DNA of 64,000 nt from Vicinamibacterales bacterium (GCA_036504215.1 DASXVO010000016.1:312001-376000), one strand, 5' to 3'. Positions 36,248 to 46,648 are shown, counted from the stretch's first letter. Made by a program: numbers and translations. Notes: generated from the sequence alone by a model not told the origin.

Positions 36248-39200
36248 TCAGCGTGTGACCGACGCGGCCGCCAGCGCCTCGCGGCTCAGGTAGTGCGACA
36301 TGAGCTGGTCCGGCAACAACAGCGCCTCGCGGAATCGCTCCATCGCCTCATTCTCGCGGCCGAGCGCTCGAAGTATCAGACCGCGGCCGCACGCGTTGGG
36401 TCCCGGAAAGTTCGTGCCGATGACCAACCGACGTTCCCACGCGGCGAGCGCCGTCTCGAACCCGCGGCGCGTGGCCGGGTCCATCGTCGTCACACCCTGC
36501 TTCCGCTTCGCCTGCCAGCCGAACGCGAGGTGCGGGTAGGGATAGACGTCCTGCGCCGCCGCGGCGCGGTTCAAGCGGTCGCCCGCCGCCACCCGATCGC
36601 CACAGGCCGAGAACACATCACTGGCGAGCACGAGCGCACGCGCAGACTCCACGAACGGCGCGAGGCCGCTCTCGGTGAACCGAAGACCGGCCACAGGCTG
36701 TTCGAGCCGCTGCACGATGGCAACTGCCTCTTCGCACCGGTGCTGTCGTGCCAGCGCCAGCGCCCGCTGTTCGGCGACCTCGACATGGACCTGCCTGACG
36801 TTGGTACCGAACTCCTCGCGCGGGAAGAAGCGACCGGCCAGCATCTTCGCGCTCTCGTCGGCGCGCCCCGCTTCGACGAGGCCGAGGGCCCGCTTGAAGA
36901 CGAGCGGCGAGGGCAGATTGGCAGGATCAGGATAGCGATCGAGAGCGCGCAGCCTTTCCTCCGCGGGCCGCTGCAGCAGGCTGAGCGCCTGGTCGAGCGC
37001 GAGGTAGATGTCCGGGTTCAGCGGGTCCGAGCGCAGGCCCTCGGACAGCACCTCCGCGGCCTGCCGCGGTTGGCCGAGCGCGTAGAGCACCGTCATGCCC
37101 ATGTTGCGGTGCAGTGTCGGAATCTTCGGATCGAGGCGGCGCGCGACGTCCCATTCGGCCGCGGCGCGGTCGGCCATGCCGCCTGACAGGAACAGTGCCC
37201 CGAGAAGGAAATGCGCGGTGGCGTCCTCGCCGTTGGCTTCGATCGCCTTCCTGAGGACGGGCAGCGACCACGCGCGCTGCGGGAACACATACCGCGTGGA
37301 CAGACGCGACCCGATGTCGAAGTCCTTGCGGCCCGACGCGCCACGCCGCTCGCGACAATAGCCTCGGTAGTAGGCGACCTCCGGATGGCGCTGTGGAGCG
37401 ACCGCTCCCGGTTCTGAGAAGACCCCGCGGCCAACGGGATACTCGCGCGAGAGGACATCCACCGCGTCGTCCCACGCGCCGAGCTCCATGTAGTCGGTCG
37501 CCACGTCGAGCACGCGCTGCGGGTCGCCGGCCAGATGCGCGAGCAGGCCCTCGTCGCGCCGGCCCAGCCGGACGCCCTCGCTTCGGAGCACGGCGTCGAT
37601 CGGATCGAGAGCCTGCCAGTGCTCGAGCCTCGCCCGCGCCTCCTGCGCGCGCCCGGCGCGCCGCAGCAGGATCACCTCCGCGGCGCCGACACGCGCGGCA
37701 TCGGGATCCGACCTGATGGCATTCGCGATCCAGTCCAGAGCCTCGGCCGGCCGGTTGTCACGCGCAAGCAGCCGGCCCAGCTGGAACGCTGCGGCCGTAC
37801 GCCACGATCGCGCGTGCGCGGCTCCCTCGAGCAACTCGCGGGCGTGAGCCGTCTCGCCTTGCGCCGCCAGGGCGCAGCCGAGGTAGTACTGAACCTCCGC
37901 GTCGTTGGTCACGCGCGCGAGCGCCAGCTCCAGGCGTGGAACCGCCTCGTCGTAGCGTTTGAGATGGATGGCAAGTCGACCGGCGGCTGTCGCCAGCGCC
38001 ACACTCGCCGGAAACCGCGCCAGTCCGTCCTGGTACGAAACGTACGCCCGCAGCAGCTTGCCCTCGAGTTCCTGGCCGCGACCGATTTCCAGCATGTCCT
38101 CTTCGCGGCGAACCGCGGGCGGCGGCGGCACGTAGGTCGCCTGCGGACCCGTCTTCACCTCGCCGGCGGGCACCACGTCGTAGCGGCCCTCCGTGTGTTC
38201 GATCATCGCCCGCCCGCCAGCATCACTGAGCCGGATCGTGTGGGGCGCGCTGCCCCCAGCGGGCCACGCCCGCGTGTAGGTGTCGGCCGGCGTCAGCGTC
38301 ACGTTCTCATCGGCGATCACGTGGTCGCCCTGCAGGATCTGCAACCGGCCGCCGCGGACCGGTCGCGTCACGTTGATCCCAACGGCCAGTCGGTTGCCGG
38401 ACCTGTCGTGCGTCCGGGCAACGTTCACGACCGCCTCGGGCGTCGCGCGAGAAATCCCTCCGATCTTGTGGACCGGCATCCAATACTCGGTGAACCCGAT
38501 CGACTCCTGTGGCTCGAGGAACTGGTACGTCTCCTGGTTGCGGTAGAGTCCCGCCTGGATCTCGGCGACCGCACCGTGGTTGTCGGAGAGCGCCTTCCGC
38601 CACTCGAGGCCATCGGCGTCGCATCCCCACGACCACACCTTCTTCGCCGGAAGATTGGAGGGCGATGAGTAATGCACCACACCGGCGCCGGTGCGGGGGT
38701 GGTAGATTCCCATGAACGCCTCGCGGCTGCCGTGGCTGAACAGCGAGACGGGCCCAGAGCGGTGATTTCCCGGGCGGCTCAGGTCGACGCCGGCGGCATT
38801 GACTGGCCACGTGTCCACGTCGGCAAACCCGTGGCTCGCGGTGTGCGTCTGCGGGTAGACGAGTTGCGAGTCGTCCCACACTTCGACCGCGGCGTTGGTC
38901 CACCAGTAGAAGCGGTGCCGGACGTCGGTCCGGTTGTAGAGCGTGGTCCGCTGCTCGATCACCGCGCGTCCGGGACGCAGGATCAACTCGACCCGCCACT
39001 GCATGCCGTAGACGCGATCCACATCTCCCACGACGATCGACGCGCTGCCATCGGGATTCGAGCGCGTCGCGAAGTCCACCGGCGACACGCTCACCCAGCT
39101 GTGGGACACCGGGAAGTTGAACTCGACCCCGTAGCTGGCCCACGCGCCACGGTATGCCACCTGCGCGAACTTGAGAGATGGGTTCGCGTAGAACATCTCT

Positions 39201-39535
39201 TTTCCGGTGGTCTTGTCCACCGCGCTCAGGAGGTGCCCGCCCAGATCGGGAATCACTGCCACCGCAAGGTACTCGTTCTCGAGGTGCAGCGTCCGCCACG
39301 TCCGCGGCGCGCGCTTCTCGGTGAGCCGCGTGCGCATCGTGTACGGATAGTTGAACCGCGTGCTCGAGAAGAGGTCGAACGGGGGATTCGGATCGGGCGA
39401 GCCCTCTTCGTAAGTCTGAATCGTCCGCGTGGCTTCCCACACGCGTACCGTTGAGCCTGCCCGCGGTGCGCACGACAGCGCGATCAGGCCCGCACACACG
39501 CAGAGACCGCCGAACACTGGGCCGCGCCAGGTCAT
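36248..39535 (-). CDS. DUF5107 domain protein with long TPR array
   Basis: A 1095-residue exported protein. The leader ends in IALSC, a fair lipobox, so it may be a lipoprotein. Residues of about 50-330 form the DUF5107 beta-sandwich (ENEYLAVAVIPDLGGHL, YWWTNAAV), which looks like aldose epimerase/galactose mutarotase-type sugar-binding folds. From about 440 to the end there are 12 or more TPR helices. Such proteins are frequent in glycan-use loci, but their activity is not known. ATG 39535 overlaps the upstream stop (ATGA). A longer in-frame reading to 40096 runs inside the upstream gene and is rejected. Confidence 0.88.
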   Translation of the reverse strand: MTWRGPVFGGLCVCAGLIALSCAPRAGSTVRVWEATRTIQTYEEGSPDPNPPFDLFSSTRFNYPYTMRTRLTEKRAPRTWRTLHLENEYLAVAVIPDLGGHLLSAVDKTTGKEMFYANPSLKFAQVAYRGAWASYGVEFNFPVSHSWVSVSPVDFATRSNPDGSASIVVGDVDRVYGMQWRVELILRPGRAVIEQRTTLYNRTDVRHRFYWWTNAAVEVWDDSQLVYPQTHTASHGFADVDTWPVNAAGVDLSRPGNHRSGPVSLFSHGSREAFMGIYHPRTGAGVVHYSSPSNLPAKKVWSWGCDADGLEWRKALSDNHGAVAEIQAGLYRNQETYQFLEPQESIGFTEYWMPVHKIGGISRATPEAVVNVARTHDRSGNRLAVGINVTRPVRGGRLQILQGDHVIADENVTLTPADTYTRAWPAGGSAPHTIRLSDAGGRAMIEHTEGRYDVVPAGEVKTGPQATYVPPPPAVRREEDMLEIGRGQELEGKLLRAYVSYQDGLARFPASVALATAAGRLAIHLKRYDEAVPRLELALARVTNDAEVQYYLGCALAAQGETAHARELLEGAAHARSWRTAAAFQLGRLLARDNRPAEALDWIANAIRSDPDAARVGAAEVILLRRAGRAQEARARLEHWQALDPIDAVLRSEGVRLGRRDEGLLAHLAGDPQRVLDVATDYMELGAWDDAVDVLSREYPVGRGVFSEPGAVAPQRHPEVAYYRGYCRERRGASGRKDFDIGSRLSTRYVFPQRAWSLPVLRKAIEANGEDATAHFLLGALFLSGGMADRAAAEWDVARRLDPKIPTLHRNMGMTVLYALGQPRQAAEVLSEGLRSDPLNPDIYLALDQALSLLQRPAEERLRALDRYPDPANLPSPLVFKRALGLVEAGRADESAKMLAGRFFPREEFGTNVRQVHVEVAEQRALALARQHRCEEAVAIVQRLEQPVAGLRFTESGLAPFVESARALVLASDVFSACGDRVAAGDRLNRAAAAQDVYPYPHLAFGWQAKRKQGVTTMDPATRRGFETALAAWERRLVIGTNFPGPNACGRGLILRALGRENEAMERFREALLLPDQLMSHYLSREALAAASVTR

Positions 39536-42165
39536 CGTGCCTCCTGCCTGCTCGACGCCGCCAGCGTGGCGCCGCGGGCGCCGGCGGCCTTGAAGCCCTG
39601 TCCCATGGTCCTGAGCGCGTCGAAGTCTTCGCCGGTCCGGTTCATGAGGACCAGGAGCACCTGGTCCGGCTTCCAGGCGAGAGCATCCCGGTAGAAGCGC
39701 GACAGCGTCCGCGCGGTTCCAGGCGCTACCGCGCCCGCAACCCGGACGTTCACCACGTCCTCGGTCGACGAGGGGTCGCCGGCGGCGGGCCCGTGCCACA
39801 CGCCGCCGCCGAATGTGGTGACGTAGATCCGCGACGGATCGGCCGGGTCGGTGGCGACGCGCTGCCCCCACTTGAAGTTGAAACCGCGAATGCGATGCCA
39901 CGTTTCCCCGCGGTCCGTGGATCGGTGGACGCCCTGGTCGAATCCGCACGCATACATCAGGTCCGGCGTGCGCAGGTCGATGGTCACATCGTAGACGTGC
40001 TGCGCGTCCGTCACCGCGCGCTTCCACGTCTGTCCCGCATCGATGCTCACGAAGATGCCGCCGCCGGTGTCGCCACCTGGTGCCGCCAGCGCCCACGCCG
40101 ACAGGTACAGGCGATTCGAATCGCGCGGGTCCACCGTGAGGCCGTTCGGTCCGTTGGTACCCCTGGGCAGCGGGAGCGGCGTCCAGTGCGCCGCGCCGTC
40201 AGTGGATTTGTAGATCGCCCCGTCGTCCCCGTCGCCGATTCGTCCGCGTTCGCTGCGGCGCGCGACGACCAGGTAAAGCGTCCCGGCCGGATCCATGGTC
40301 AGCCGCCAGGCAAAGGGCTGTCGGCGCGGGTCGGGCGCGAGACCGCTGTTCCGGAGCGCCCAGGTCCGGCCGTTGTCGATCGACTTGTAGACGCCACGGC
40401 CGAAGGCGGCGGCGTACAATGTACGATTCCCCTTCGGACTGCGCGGGTCGAGGAGGACGTGCGTGATGGCCGACTCCGCCATGCCGGTGTTGGATGGCGT
40501 CCAGTGCCGGCCTCCGTCGGTCGACACCGCCACGCCCCCCCGGAAACTCTCCGGGTCGGTGCGCCGGAACATCTTCGGCCGCGGCAGATCGTGCGTGCCG
40601 CTGAACGCGCCCCACATCAGGTCCCTGACCTCGGGGTCGAACGCCACCCAGTAGGCGGTGTTCCGCCACGAGCGCGAGACGCCGGTGCTCGATCCGATCC
40701 ACGAGGCGCCGCGATCCTCGCTCCTGAACAGTCCGATGTCCGTGCTCGGCACGAACACGCGATCGGGGTCGAACGGATCCCACACGAGACCGTAATGGTT
40801 GGTGACGTCGAGACCACGGCTCACCCAGGCGCCGTTGCCGGCCGCGGTTGAATTCACCTGCGCCCACGTCCGGCCACCGTCGAGCGTGCGATAGGTGCGG
40901 AACAGGTCCGTCACGTAGCAGATACGCGGGTCGGACGGCGCGACCGCAAGGTCGTACGGCGCGTCGAGCCAGACGGAGTGCCCGTCCTCCATCGTGCGCG
41001 TCTCGATCCACGACGTGCTGGAGTTCGCCGCGGGCCGGTCGGATTCGCGGTGGACGATGTTCCACGTACGGCCGCCGTCGCCGGTATAGGCAACACCATT
41101 GAACGGTTTCGTCTCGCCAACTGGCGACCGAAGGCCGCGCACGCCGACGTAGGCGGACATGCCGTGATTGCCAGACGCGGCGATCGGTCCGAAGTGGGCG
41201 CGGGAGCCCTCCGCCGGTCCCCAGGCTTCTCCTTGCGCCGGCCCTCCCATCAGGAACGCCTCCAGGCCGCCGTTCGACGCGCGCCACGATCGCCCGCCGT
41301 CGATGGAGGTGTAGATCCCTCCGGGCGATCCGCCCCCCGGCCGCTGCAGTGGCGCCGTCGCGTAGGCGACCGTTCTGCGACTGGCAGCGTCGCGGCCGAC
41401 ACCAGCCGAGTCGAACCGCAGGCCAGGCGGGCTGGCGAGGTGCTGCCAGCTCCCGCCGCGACCCTCGTGAACGCCGCTCTCGCCGAGTGCCCGGACGACG
41501 GCGGCCTCGCCGGTCCCTTCCACCCAGATCGAGAAGATCCGCTCGGGCGGGAAGTCAGTCAGGCGCTTCCAGGTGCGACCGCTGTCTGGCGAGACCAGCA
41601 CGGCCGTGGTCTCTGGCAGCGAACTCCCCGGCGGCCCTGGCCTTCGGGCCTGCATCGCGATGTAGACGTGCGACGGATCGGTCTCATCAACCGCGACCGC
41701 GTGGATCGTGACGTCCTGTCCGCTCGGGTACGACGGGTCCTCGGTGGTGTAGATCGTCTCCGCGTGATCGCCCCAGCCGTTCTTGACCGTTCCGCGCGAG
41801 GGGTCCGGAAAGACCAACCGCCACGTCCGCCCGGCATCGTCGCTGCGAAACAGGGCGGAGGCGGCTGCGTAGATGACGGCGGCGTCCGCCGGATCGAAGG
41901 CGAACGCCGACGGCACCGTGCCCAGGTTGAACATGCGCCAGGACTCGCCGCTGTCGCGCGTGATGTAGGCGCCCGTCATGTCGCAGCCTTCGACGACCAC
42001 CGCGGCGTCGTGCGGGCTGATGACAGGGTGAACCATCGTCCCACCACCGCCCGGACCGAGGATGCGCCAGGCGTCGAGCCGCCCGGTCGGCCGATCGGCC
42101 GCGAGCAGGCCCGCCATGCCGCATGCCAACCCGAGCAGGACTACCCGCGTCGTCTGCGCTCTCAT
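39532..42165 (-). CDS. Exported beta-propeller with 12 Asp-box repeats (sialidase/GH74-like)
   Basis: An 877-residue protein with a signal peptide. I count 12 Asp boxes of the form S-x-D-x-G-x-x-W (for example SPDSGRTW, SIDGGRSW, STDRGETW). They are spread over residues of about 65-790 and point to two seven-bladed or one large propeller, as in GH74 xyloglucanases and exo-sialidase-like proteins. The full catalytic set of either family cannot be confirmed by eye, so the substrate is open. It overlaps both neighbours by four bases (ATGA), so it is tightly coupled to the DUF5107 and Gfo/Idh genes. Confidence 0.85.
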   Translation of the reverse strand: MRAQTTRVVLLGLACGMAGLLAADRPTGRLDAWRILGPGGGGTMVHPVISPHDAAVVVEGCDMTGAYITRDSGESWRMFNLGTVPSAFAFDPADAAVIYAAASALFRSDDAGRTWRLVFPDPSRGTVKNGWGDHAETIYTTEDPSYPSGQDVTIHAVAVDETDPSHVYIAMQARRPGPPGSSLPETTAVLVSPDSGRTWKRLTDFPPERIFSIWVEGTGEAAVVRALGESGVHEGRGGSWQHLASPPGLRFDSAGVGRDAASRRTVAYATAPLQRPGGGSPGGIYTSIDGGRSWRASNGGLEAFLMGGPAQGEAWGPAEGSRAHFGPIAASGNHGMSAYVGVRGLRSPVGETKPFNGVAYTGDGGRTWNIVHRESDRPAANSSTSWIETRTMEDGHSVWLDAPYDLAVAPSDPRICYVTDLFRTYRTLDGGRTWAQVNSTAAGNGAWVSRGLDVTNHYGLVWDPFDPDRVFVPSTDIGLFRSEDRGASWIGSSTGVSRSWRNTAYWVAFDPEVRDLMWGAFSGTHDLPRPKMFRRTDPESFRGGVAVSTDGGRHWTPSNTGMAESAITHVLLDPRSPKGNRTLYAAAFGRGVYKSIDNGRTWALRNSGLAPDPRRQPFAWRLTMDPAGTLYLVVARRSERGRIGDGDDGAIYKSTDGAAHWTPLPLPRGTNGPNGLTVDPRDSNRLYLSAWALAAPGGDTGGGIFVSIDAGQTWKRAVTDAQHVYDVTIDLRTPDLMYACGFDQGVHRSTDRGETWHRIRGFNFKWGQRVATDPADPSRIYVTTFGGGVWHGPAAGDPSSTEDVVNVRVAGAVAPGTARTLSRFYRDALAWKPDQVLLVLMNRTGEDFDALRTMGQGFKAAGARGATLAASSRQEAR

Positions 42166-43160
42166 GACTGGTAATCGCTCCTTCGTGCCCGCATCGCCTC
42201 GGCGATCTCGACCGACTGCCGCGTGGCCGCCAGTGCTGGTGCCGGTGGCTGAGCGGCACCGAGCGCGCCAAAGAACGCCTGGTATTGGTCGTAGAACCCG
42301 CCCAACTCGAACGGCGCGGCGCCGGCGCCTTCACGAGGGCCACGAAGCTCCTCGACCACCGCTCCGCGTTCCAGGTGCGTGAGCCGACCGGGCGTGTCGT
42401 AGCCGTTCCACATCGGGACCTCGAGGAACAACGTGTGGTCGCGGGCGTGCACGTCGGCGCGCTCGACCACGACGCCGGCCACCGGGCAGAACGCGAGGTG
42501 AGCGGTCGCCCCGCAGGTCATCACGCCGTCCATGAAGATGTTCGCCACGCCGGAACCGAGTTCGGGCCACTCGCGGTAGCGAAACCGAACCGAGGCGAAG
42601 TCGCTGGCCATGATGAACCGGACCGCGTCGATCGCGTGGATGGCGGTGGTGGAGAAATCGCGATCGCGGCGGTCCACGCGAACCATCTCGTAGCGGATGT
42701 GCTGCAGCGGCCCCGCGATGGCCGCCAGGCGGGCGCGAAGCGCGACCACCAGCGGCACGTGGCGGCGATTGAACGCCACCTGGTGCGGCACGTCCCGACC
42801 GTCGCGGCCGCCGGCCCGCGCCGCTGCGGCCAGGCGGTCCACATCGGCGACCGTCTCGCCCGGTGGCTTCTCCAGAAGCAGCGGGAACCCACGCTCCAGG
42901 ATCCGGCTTCCGATCGGGCACGTGAGCGAAACCGGCACGACGAGGGCCACGGCGTCAGGCCGCTCGGCGTCCAGCATCTCGAACCAGTCGCCGTAGCTGC
43001 GCCCGAAGCCAAACCGCTCGCGGAACCGTTCCGCCCGCGCGCGGTCCGAGTCGCAGCACCCGGACAGCTCGAACGCAGGATGCGACGCCGCGTACGCCGC
43101 GAGCGCAGGTCCGTGTGAGCTGACGGCGTGATCCCCGCACCCGACCATGCAGAACTTCAT
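42162..43160 (-). CDS. Gfo/Idh/MocA family oxidoreductase
   Basis: A 332-residue NAD(P)-dependent oxidoreductase. The N-terminal dinucleotide site is VGCGDHA in place of the commoner GxGxxG. The family motif EKP is in LLEKPPGE near 95. These enzymes oxidise or epimerise sugars, inositols or sugar acids in the cytoplasm. ATG 43160 is used; a TTG eight codons upstream overlaps the preceding gene. It is probably the step that acts on sugars brought in by the operon's transporter. Confidence 0.88.
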   Translation of the reverse strand: MKFCMVGCGDHAVSSHGPALAAYAASHPAFELSGCCDSDRARAERFRERFGFGRSYGDWFEMLDAERPDAVALVVPVSLTCPIGSRILERGFPLLLEKPPGETVADVDRLAAAARAGGRDGRDVPHQVAFNRRHVPLVVALRARLAAIAGPLQHIRYEMVRVDRRDRDFSTTAIHAIDAVRFIMASDFASVRFRYREWPELGSGVANIFMDGVMTCGATAHLAFCPVAGVVVERADVHARDHTLFLEVPMWNGYDTPGRLTHLERGAVVEELRGPREGAGAAPFELGGFYDQYQAFFGALGAAQPPAPALAATRQSVEIAEAMRARRSDYQS

Positions 43161-43170
43161 GACACGACGC

Positions 43171-44220
43171 TCACTTCCCTTCAACCGAACGCGCGCCGGT
43201 GTCCACCACTTCGAAGTCGGCCCCCTTGACCCGGCTCAGCGTCTCGAGCCCTTTCAACCGCCGGTCGGGCGCAATCGACATGTACCAATCGCTGCCGTTG
43301 TCCGCCACGAACATGCCGTATTTCTTCAGGCCCAGGAGGATCGCCTGGACGTGCGGGGGAAACCCGGTGATGTCGAAGTCCTTGCGCAGCCGGAACCGCT
43401 CGCCCATTCGCGGCAGCGACGGGTCGAGGCTCGGGCTGGCCCAGTGCGTCGCCGGCAGGACGTACGCCCGCCGAGACTTCCTCACCGTGAAGCGCATGGC
43501 GTGCTCGACCATGCCGCGCTCGCACTCGTCGTATCGGACGACGGCCGGGAAGATGGGCAAGCCGGCGGCGTCGGCCGACGTCCAGCGTTCCGGACGGAGC
43601 GCGCCGGTCCTCAGATCGAACGTGGCGTTGTTGGACGCCTCCCAGCCGGCATCGGTCTTTCGTGCCTGCCAGAACTCGAAGAGCTTGCCGTTCGTAGGAT
43701 CGACGACAATCACGTGGCGATCGCCGGTCCCTTCCCGCTGGAGCTGCTCGAGTGTCTGCCCCGGCTTCGGCAGGGCGTGCTCGTCCTCGTTTCGCGTGAG
43801 CGGCCAGTTCTCGATGGGCGCGTTGTCGGGAACCGGGTAGGGCCCGGGATCGGACTCGGCCGGGTAGTCGATGAGCTTCACCTTCACCTGCTTCTGGCCG
43901 GGCGGCACGATGATGAAGCCCATGTCGAGGTTGTAGGTGAGCGGCTTGTCGGCGCCGATCGACCCGACGATCTTGGCCGAGTCGCGATGCACGGGCACCG
44001 ACGAGATGTCCTGGTTCCACGCGTTGTCGGGCGGGAACACCTGCAGGGCGGCCAGGATCCGATCGGCCTCGGGGGTGTCGAACATCACGGGCGCCTGGAT
44101 CGGCGGCATCGGCGGCCGCTGGCGCGAGCCAGGCTGACCGGCCACAACGGCGGTGACAGCGGCGACGCAGGCCAGAACGACGAGGCTCCGTGTGAAAGTC
44201 GGGGCGGTCACGAGGTGCAT
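43171..44220 (-). CDS. Secreted protein of unknown family in the glycan operon
   Basis: A 349-residue exported protein with a leader (about 10-28) and a Pro-rich linker. The body holds VFPPDNAWNQDIS, then NEDEHAL, then DPTNGKLFEFW, and later ATHWASPSLDPSLPRMGERFRL. These look like a conserved fold, since they recur in my memory of secreted proteins of soil bacteria, but I cannot name a family. ATG 44220 has AGGAG five to six bases before it; the ATG two codons upstream lies too close to that site. Its place directly after the lyase gene suggests a role in binding or cutting the glycan. Confidence 0.7.
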   Translation of the reverse strand: MHLVTAPTFTRSLVVLACVAAVTAVVAGQPGSRQRPPMPPIQAPVMFDTPEADRILAALQVFPPDNAWNQDISSVPVHRDSAKIVGSIGADKPLTYNLDMGFIIVPPGQKQVKVKLIDYPAESDPGPYPVPDNAPIENWPLTRNEDEHALPKPGQTLEQLQREGTGDRHVIVVDPTNGKLFEFWQARKTDAGWEASNNATFDLRTGALRPERWTSADAAGLPIFPAVVRYDECERGMVEHAMRFTVRKSRRAYVLPATHWASPSLDPSLPRMGERFRLRKDFDITGFPPHVQAILLGLKKYGMFVADNGSDWYMSIAPDRRLKGLETLSRVKGADFEVVDTGARSVEGK

Positions 44221-44250
44221 GGACATCTCCTGCTGCGTGCTGTGGGTCCT

Positions 44251-46632
44251 TCAGTCAATCCGGCGCATCCGCACTCGCACATTGCGCCGTTCCCCAAGTG
44301 CCAATCGGACCAGCCCCGCATCACTGGCCCGAGCCGACATCTGCGCGATGGGCGATCCCGGGGCGAAGTTCGACGTGAGCTGGAACGAGTAGGCATGGCC
44401 TGGCTCGAGCCCCGCAACGATCACGAAGGGCGATGCCAGGTCGGGCAGCGTCACCTCGCCCTCGACCGGGGGTGTCGCGCTCGTGACGAACAGGGCCGCC
44501 GCCTGGCCGGCCACGACGGCGCCAACGAGGTTGTGGCCGTAGACCGGTTCCACGCGACGCTGGGTTGCGTCACGGTCGGCGATGTCCAGGACGTGGAGGA
44601 ACCGGTCGTCGCGCGCGGCCACCGCGGGCGACACCTCGATCCGCCACGAACCCGGCACGACGGCTCGCCGGTTCGACGGAGACAGCCGGTTGAAATCGGC
44701 GCCCCAGAACGTGCGCCACATCTGCTGGAGCGTGGGGTCCGCCGGCAGCGGTCCGCCTTCAGGCGGGTCGAGCGGCCAGTTGACGCCCGATCCCCAAGGG
44801 CCGCCGCGGTCGTCGCCTGGAGTCCAGAACTCCCAACCGGGTCCGCCGCGGACGATGAGTTCGCGATCCCGTGGCAGCACGGGATAGACACGCAGGCGGC
44901 CCGAGCCGTCCTCGAAGGTCGCAGACGTGGCATTCGTCCACGCCGTGCCGCCCTGCCCGGCGGCCCGGGAGGCACCGCCGGATGCGGCCTCGACCTTCGG
45001 CTCGCTCACGCCGTGCAGAAGCCACGCCTTTCGGTAGGCGGCATCAGTCGCGCGCACGTCATCGGACACGACGAGCACGTCGGCGCCGTCGAGCCACAGG
45101 AGGTCGCGCACGAAGCGGCTGACTTTCGACGGCTGATACGAGGCCGTCCCGTTGCCGCGCGCGTAGACGAATTCACCGTCCCGGGCCTCGAAGGCCTCGA
45201 TGCGACCACGGTCCCAGAGGTCGCGGGTTCGCTCCCAATCCTCGAGGCTGCGCACCGAGTTCCAGAATCGCGACGAGTCCATCCGCTGGCCACCGTCGTT
45301 GGCGGCTGGCCACAGGTTCTCTCCCCAGAAGAACCGCTCGCCCGGCTGGTAGACGAGCATCGTGTTGTGGGCGACCGTCCGCCGATACTGGTTCAGGTAG
45401 TGCGGACTCTCCGTGTCGGTGTAGTCGGCACCCGTGTCGAGCGCCAGGTAGCCCTTGTGGTAGATCGTGAACTGATTGGTGTCGAGGTGGTCGTGCTTGG
45501 CGAAGTACGGGCCGCACGTGAACTCGATCCAGGTCGCGCCGGGATTCCAGCCGCTGCGCATCAGGAGGTGCCCGACTCCCGGAAAGAGGCGCTGCCGCGG
45601 GAGTTCTTCCGGCCTGGCAAGACCTGGATCGCGCGCCACCACCGAGCGGTCGCTCCAGAGGAACTCGAGCACCGGGAACCGCCACTTTGCCGGTAGCCAC
45701 CCGCTCTTCTGCAGGAACCACGCGGCGTAGGGGTCCTTGAACCGATGGACCGCGTAGCCCAGCACGATGTCGTCCACCGCGTCGAGGTGCGGATACTCAT
45801 TGTCGTCGTCGCGCGCGGTCGAGCCGTCCGGGAGGACCTTGTAGAGGTACGTCGGTCCCATGTTCGCGAAGACACCGAAGCGCCGGGCGGGGTCCTCGCC
45901 GTTGGTGGTCCGCCGCAGTTCGGCCAGCATCGCGAGCGGCGCGAACGTGATCCGCATGTAGTCCATCGACTCGTGGTAGCTGCCGCGCGGCGCGACCAGT
46001 TCGGAGGTCTCGAGCATGTTGTCGAGCGCGCGCCGCATGCGGTCGACGAGCGGCGCCGCCCTGGCGGCCGTCAATGGATGCCCCTCGACGGCGGTGACGG
46101 CAAATGTCGCGAGCGCAAGCTCGCGAATCGAGTGGTTGTGATAGGAGGCCTGCGCGGGATCGGCGAGACCCTGCTGTACCGCGATGCGCTCGGCTCCTGC
46201 CAGCAATTCTGCCGCCACCTGGTCCTTCAGCGCGGCATCGAAGAGCGGGCAGTCGTACAGCCAGTCGAATGCGAGCGCGCGGCCGACGTAGTCGAGATAG
46301 GGGCGTGAATTGGTTGCCTGCGGCAGCCGGACCCGGCGCATCTCGTCGAGGGCCCGGCGGGCATAGGTGGCGTCGCCGCTCACCAGGTACGAAAGGGCCC
46401 ACCCCGCGAGGTCATCGGCGGGGCGCTCGCCCGCCGCGTACTTGGCCTTGAGCGCCGTCAGGCTGCTGAACGGGTCCGCGCTCGCGATCAGCATGCGCGG
46501 GTGCGCCGGGGCGGCGGCTGGAGCCGACGCCGCGCGGGCCGCCTGCGCCGCCAGGGGCCCCGCGGGGCCGAAGGTCCAGGCCGCCAGGCATACACCGATT
46601 GCCACCACCATCACGGGAAGGACGCGTCCCAT
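44251..46632 (-). CDS. Heparinase II/III-like polysaccharide lyase
   Basis: A 793-residue exported protein with a signal peptide (about 1-32). The alpha/alpha-toroid half carries YHNHSIRE and the SYHESMDY segment, with Asn, His and Tyr residues in the places used by heparinase II/III and alginate lyases. The beta-sandwich half opens with KHDHLDTNQF and carries AHNT. These enzymes cut uronic-acid polysaccharides by beta-elimination. The exact substrate (alginate, heparan-like, ulvan or other) cannot be told. ATG 46632 has GGGGTG six bases upstream and is preferred to GTG 46641. It follows the MFS gene by 16 bases. Confidence 0.87.
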   Translation of the reverse strand: MGRVLPVMVVAIGVCLAAWTFGPAGPLAAQAARAASAPAAAPAHPRMLIASADPFSSLTALKAKYAAGERPADDLAGWALSYLVSGDATYARRALDEMRRVRLPQATNSRPYLDYVGRALAFDWLYDCPLFDAALKDQVAAELLAGAERIAVQQGLADPAQASYHNHSIRELALATFAVTAVEGHPLTAARAAPLVDRMRRALDNMLETSELVAPRGSYHESMDYMRITFAPLAMLAELRRTTNGEDPARRFGVFANMGPTYLYKVLPDGSTARDDDNEYPHLDAVDDIVLGYAVHRFKDPYAAWFLQKSGWLPAKWRFPVLEFLWSDRSVVARDPGLARPEELPRQRLFPGVGHLLMRSGWNPGATWIEFTCGPYFAKHDHLDTNQFTIYHKGYLALDTGADYTDTESPHYLNQYRRTVAHNTMLVYQPGERFFWGENLWPAANDGGQRMDSSRFWNSVRSLEDWERTRDLWDRGRIEAFEARDGEFVYARGNGTASYQPSKVSRFVRDLLWLDGADVLVVSDDVRATDAAYRKAWLLHGVSEPKVEAASGGASRAAGQGGTAWTNATSATFEDGSGRLRVYPVLPRDRELIVRGGPGWEFWTPGDDRGGPWGSGVNWPLDPPEGGPLPADPTLQQMWRTFWGADFNRLSPSNRRAVVPGSWRIEVSPAVAARDDRFLHVLDIADRDATQRRVEPVYGHNLVGAVVAGQAAALFVTSATPPVEGEVTLPDLASPFVIVAGLEPGHAYSFQLTSNFAPGSPIAQMSARASDAGLVRLALGERRNVRVRMRRID

Positions 46633-46648
46633 CGCCTGCACCCCTTTC

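Noticed and set aside
36248-40096. 1282-residue version of the DUF5107 gene
   Set aside because: The extra N-terminus runs inside the Asp-box gene; the start at 39535 has an ATGA overlap and is followed by a leader peptide.
43147-45696. 849-residue open frame antisense to the lyase and the secreted unknown
   Set aside because: Same reason; the minus-strand genes have leaders, motifs and ribosome sites.
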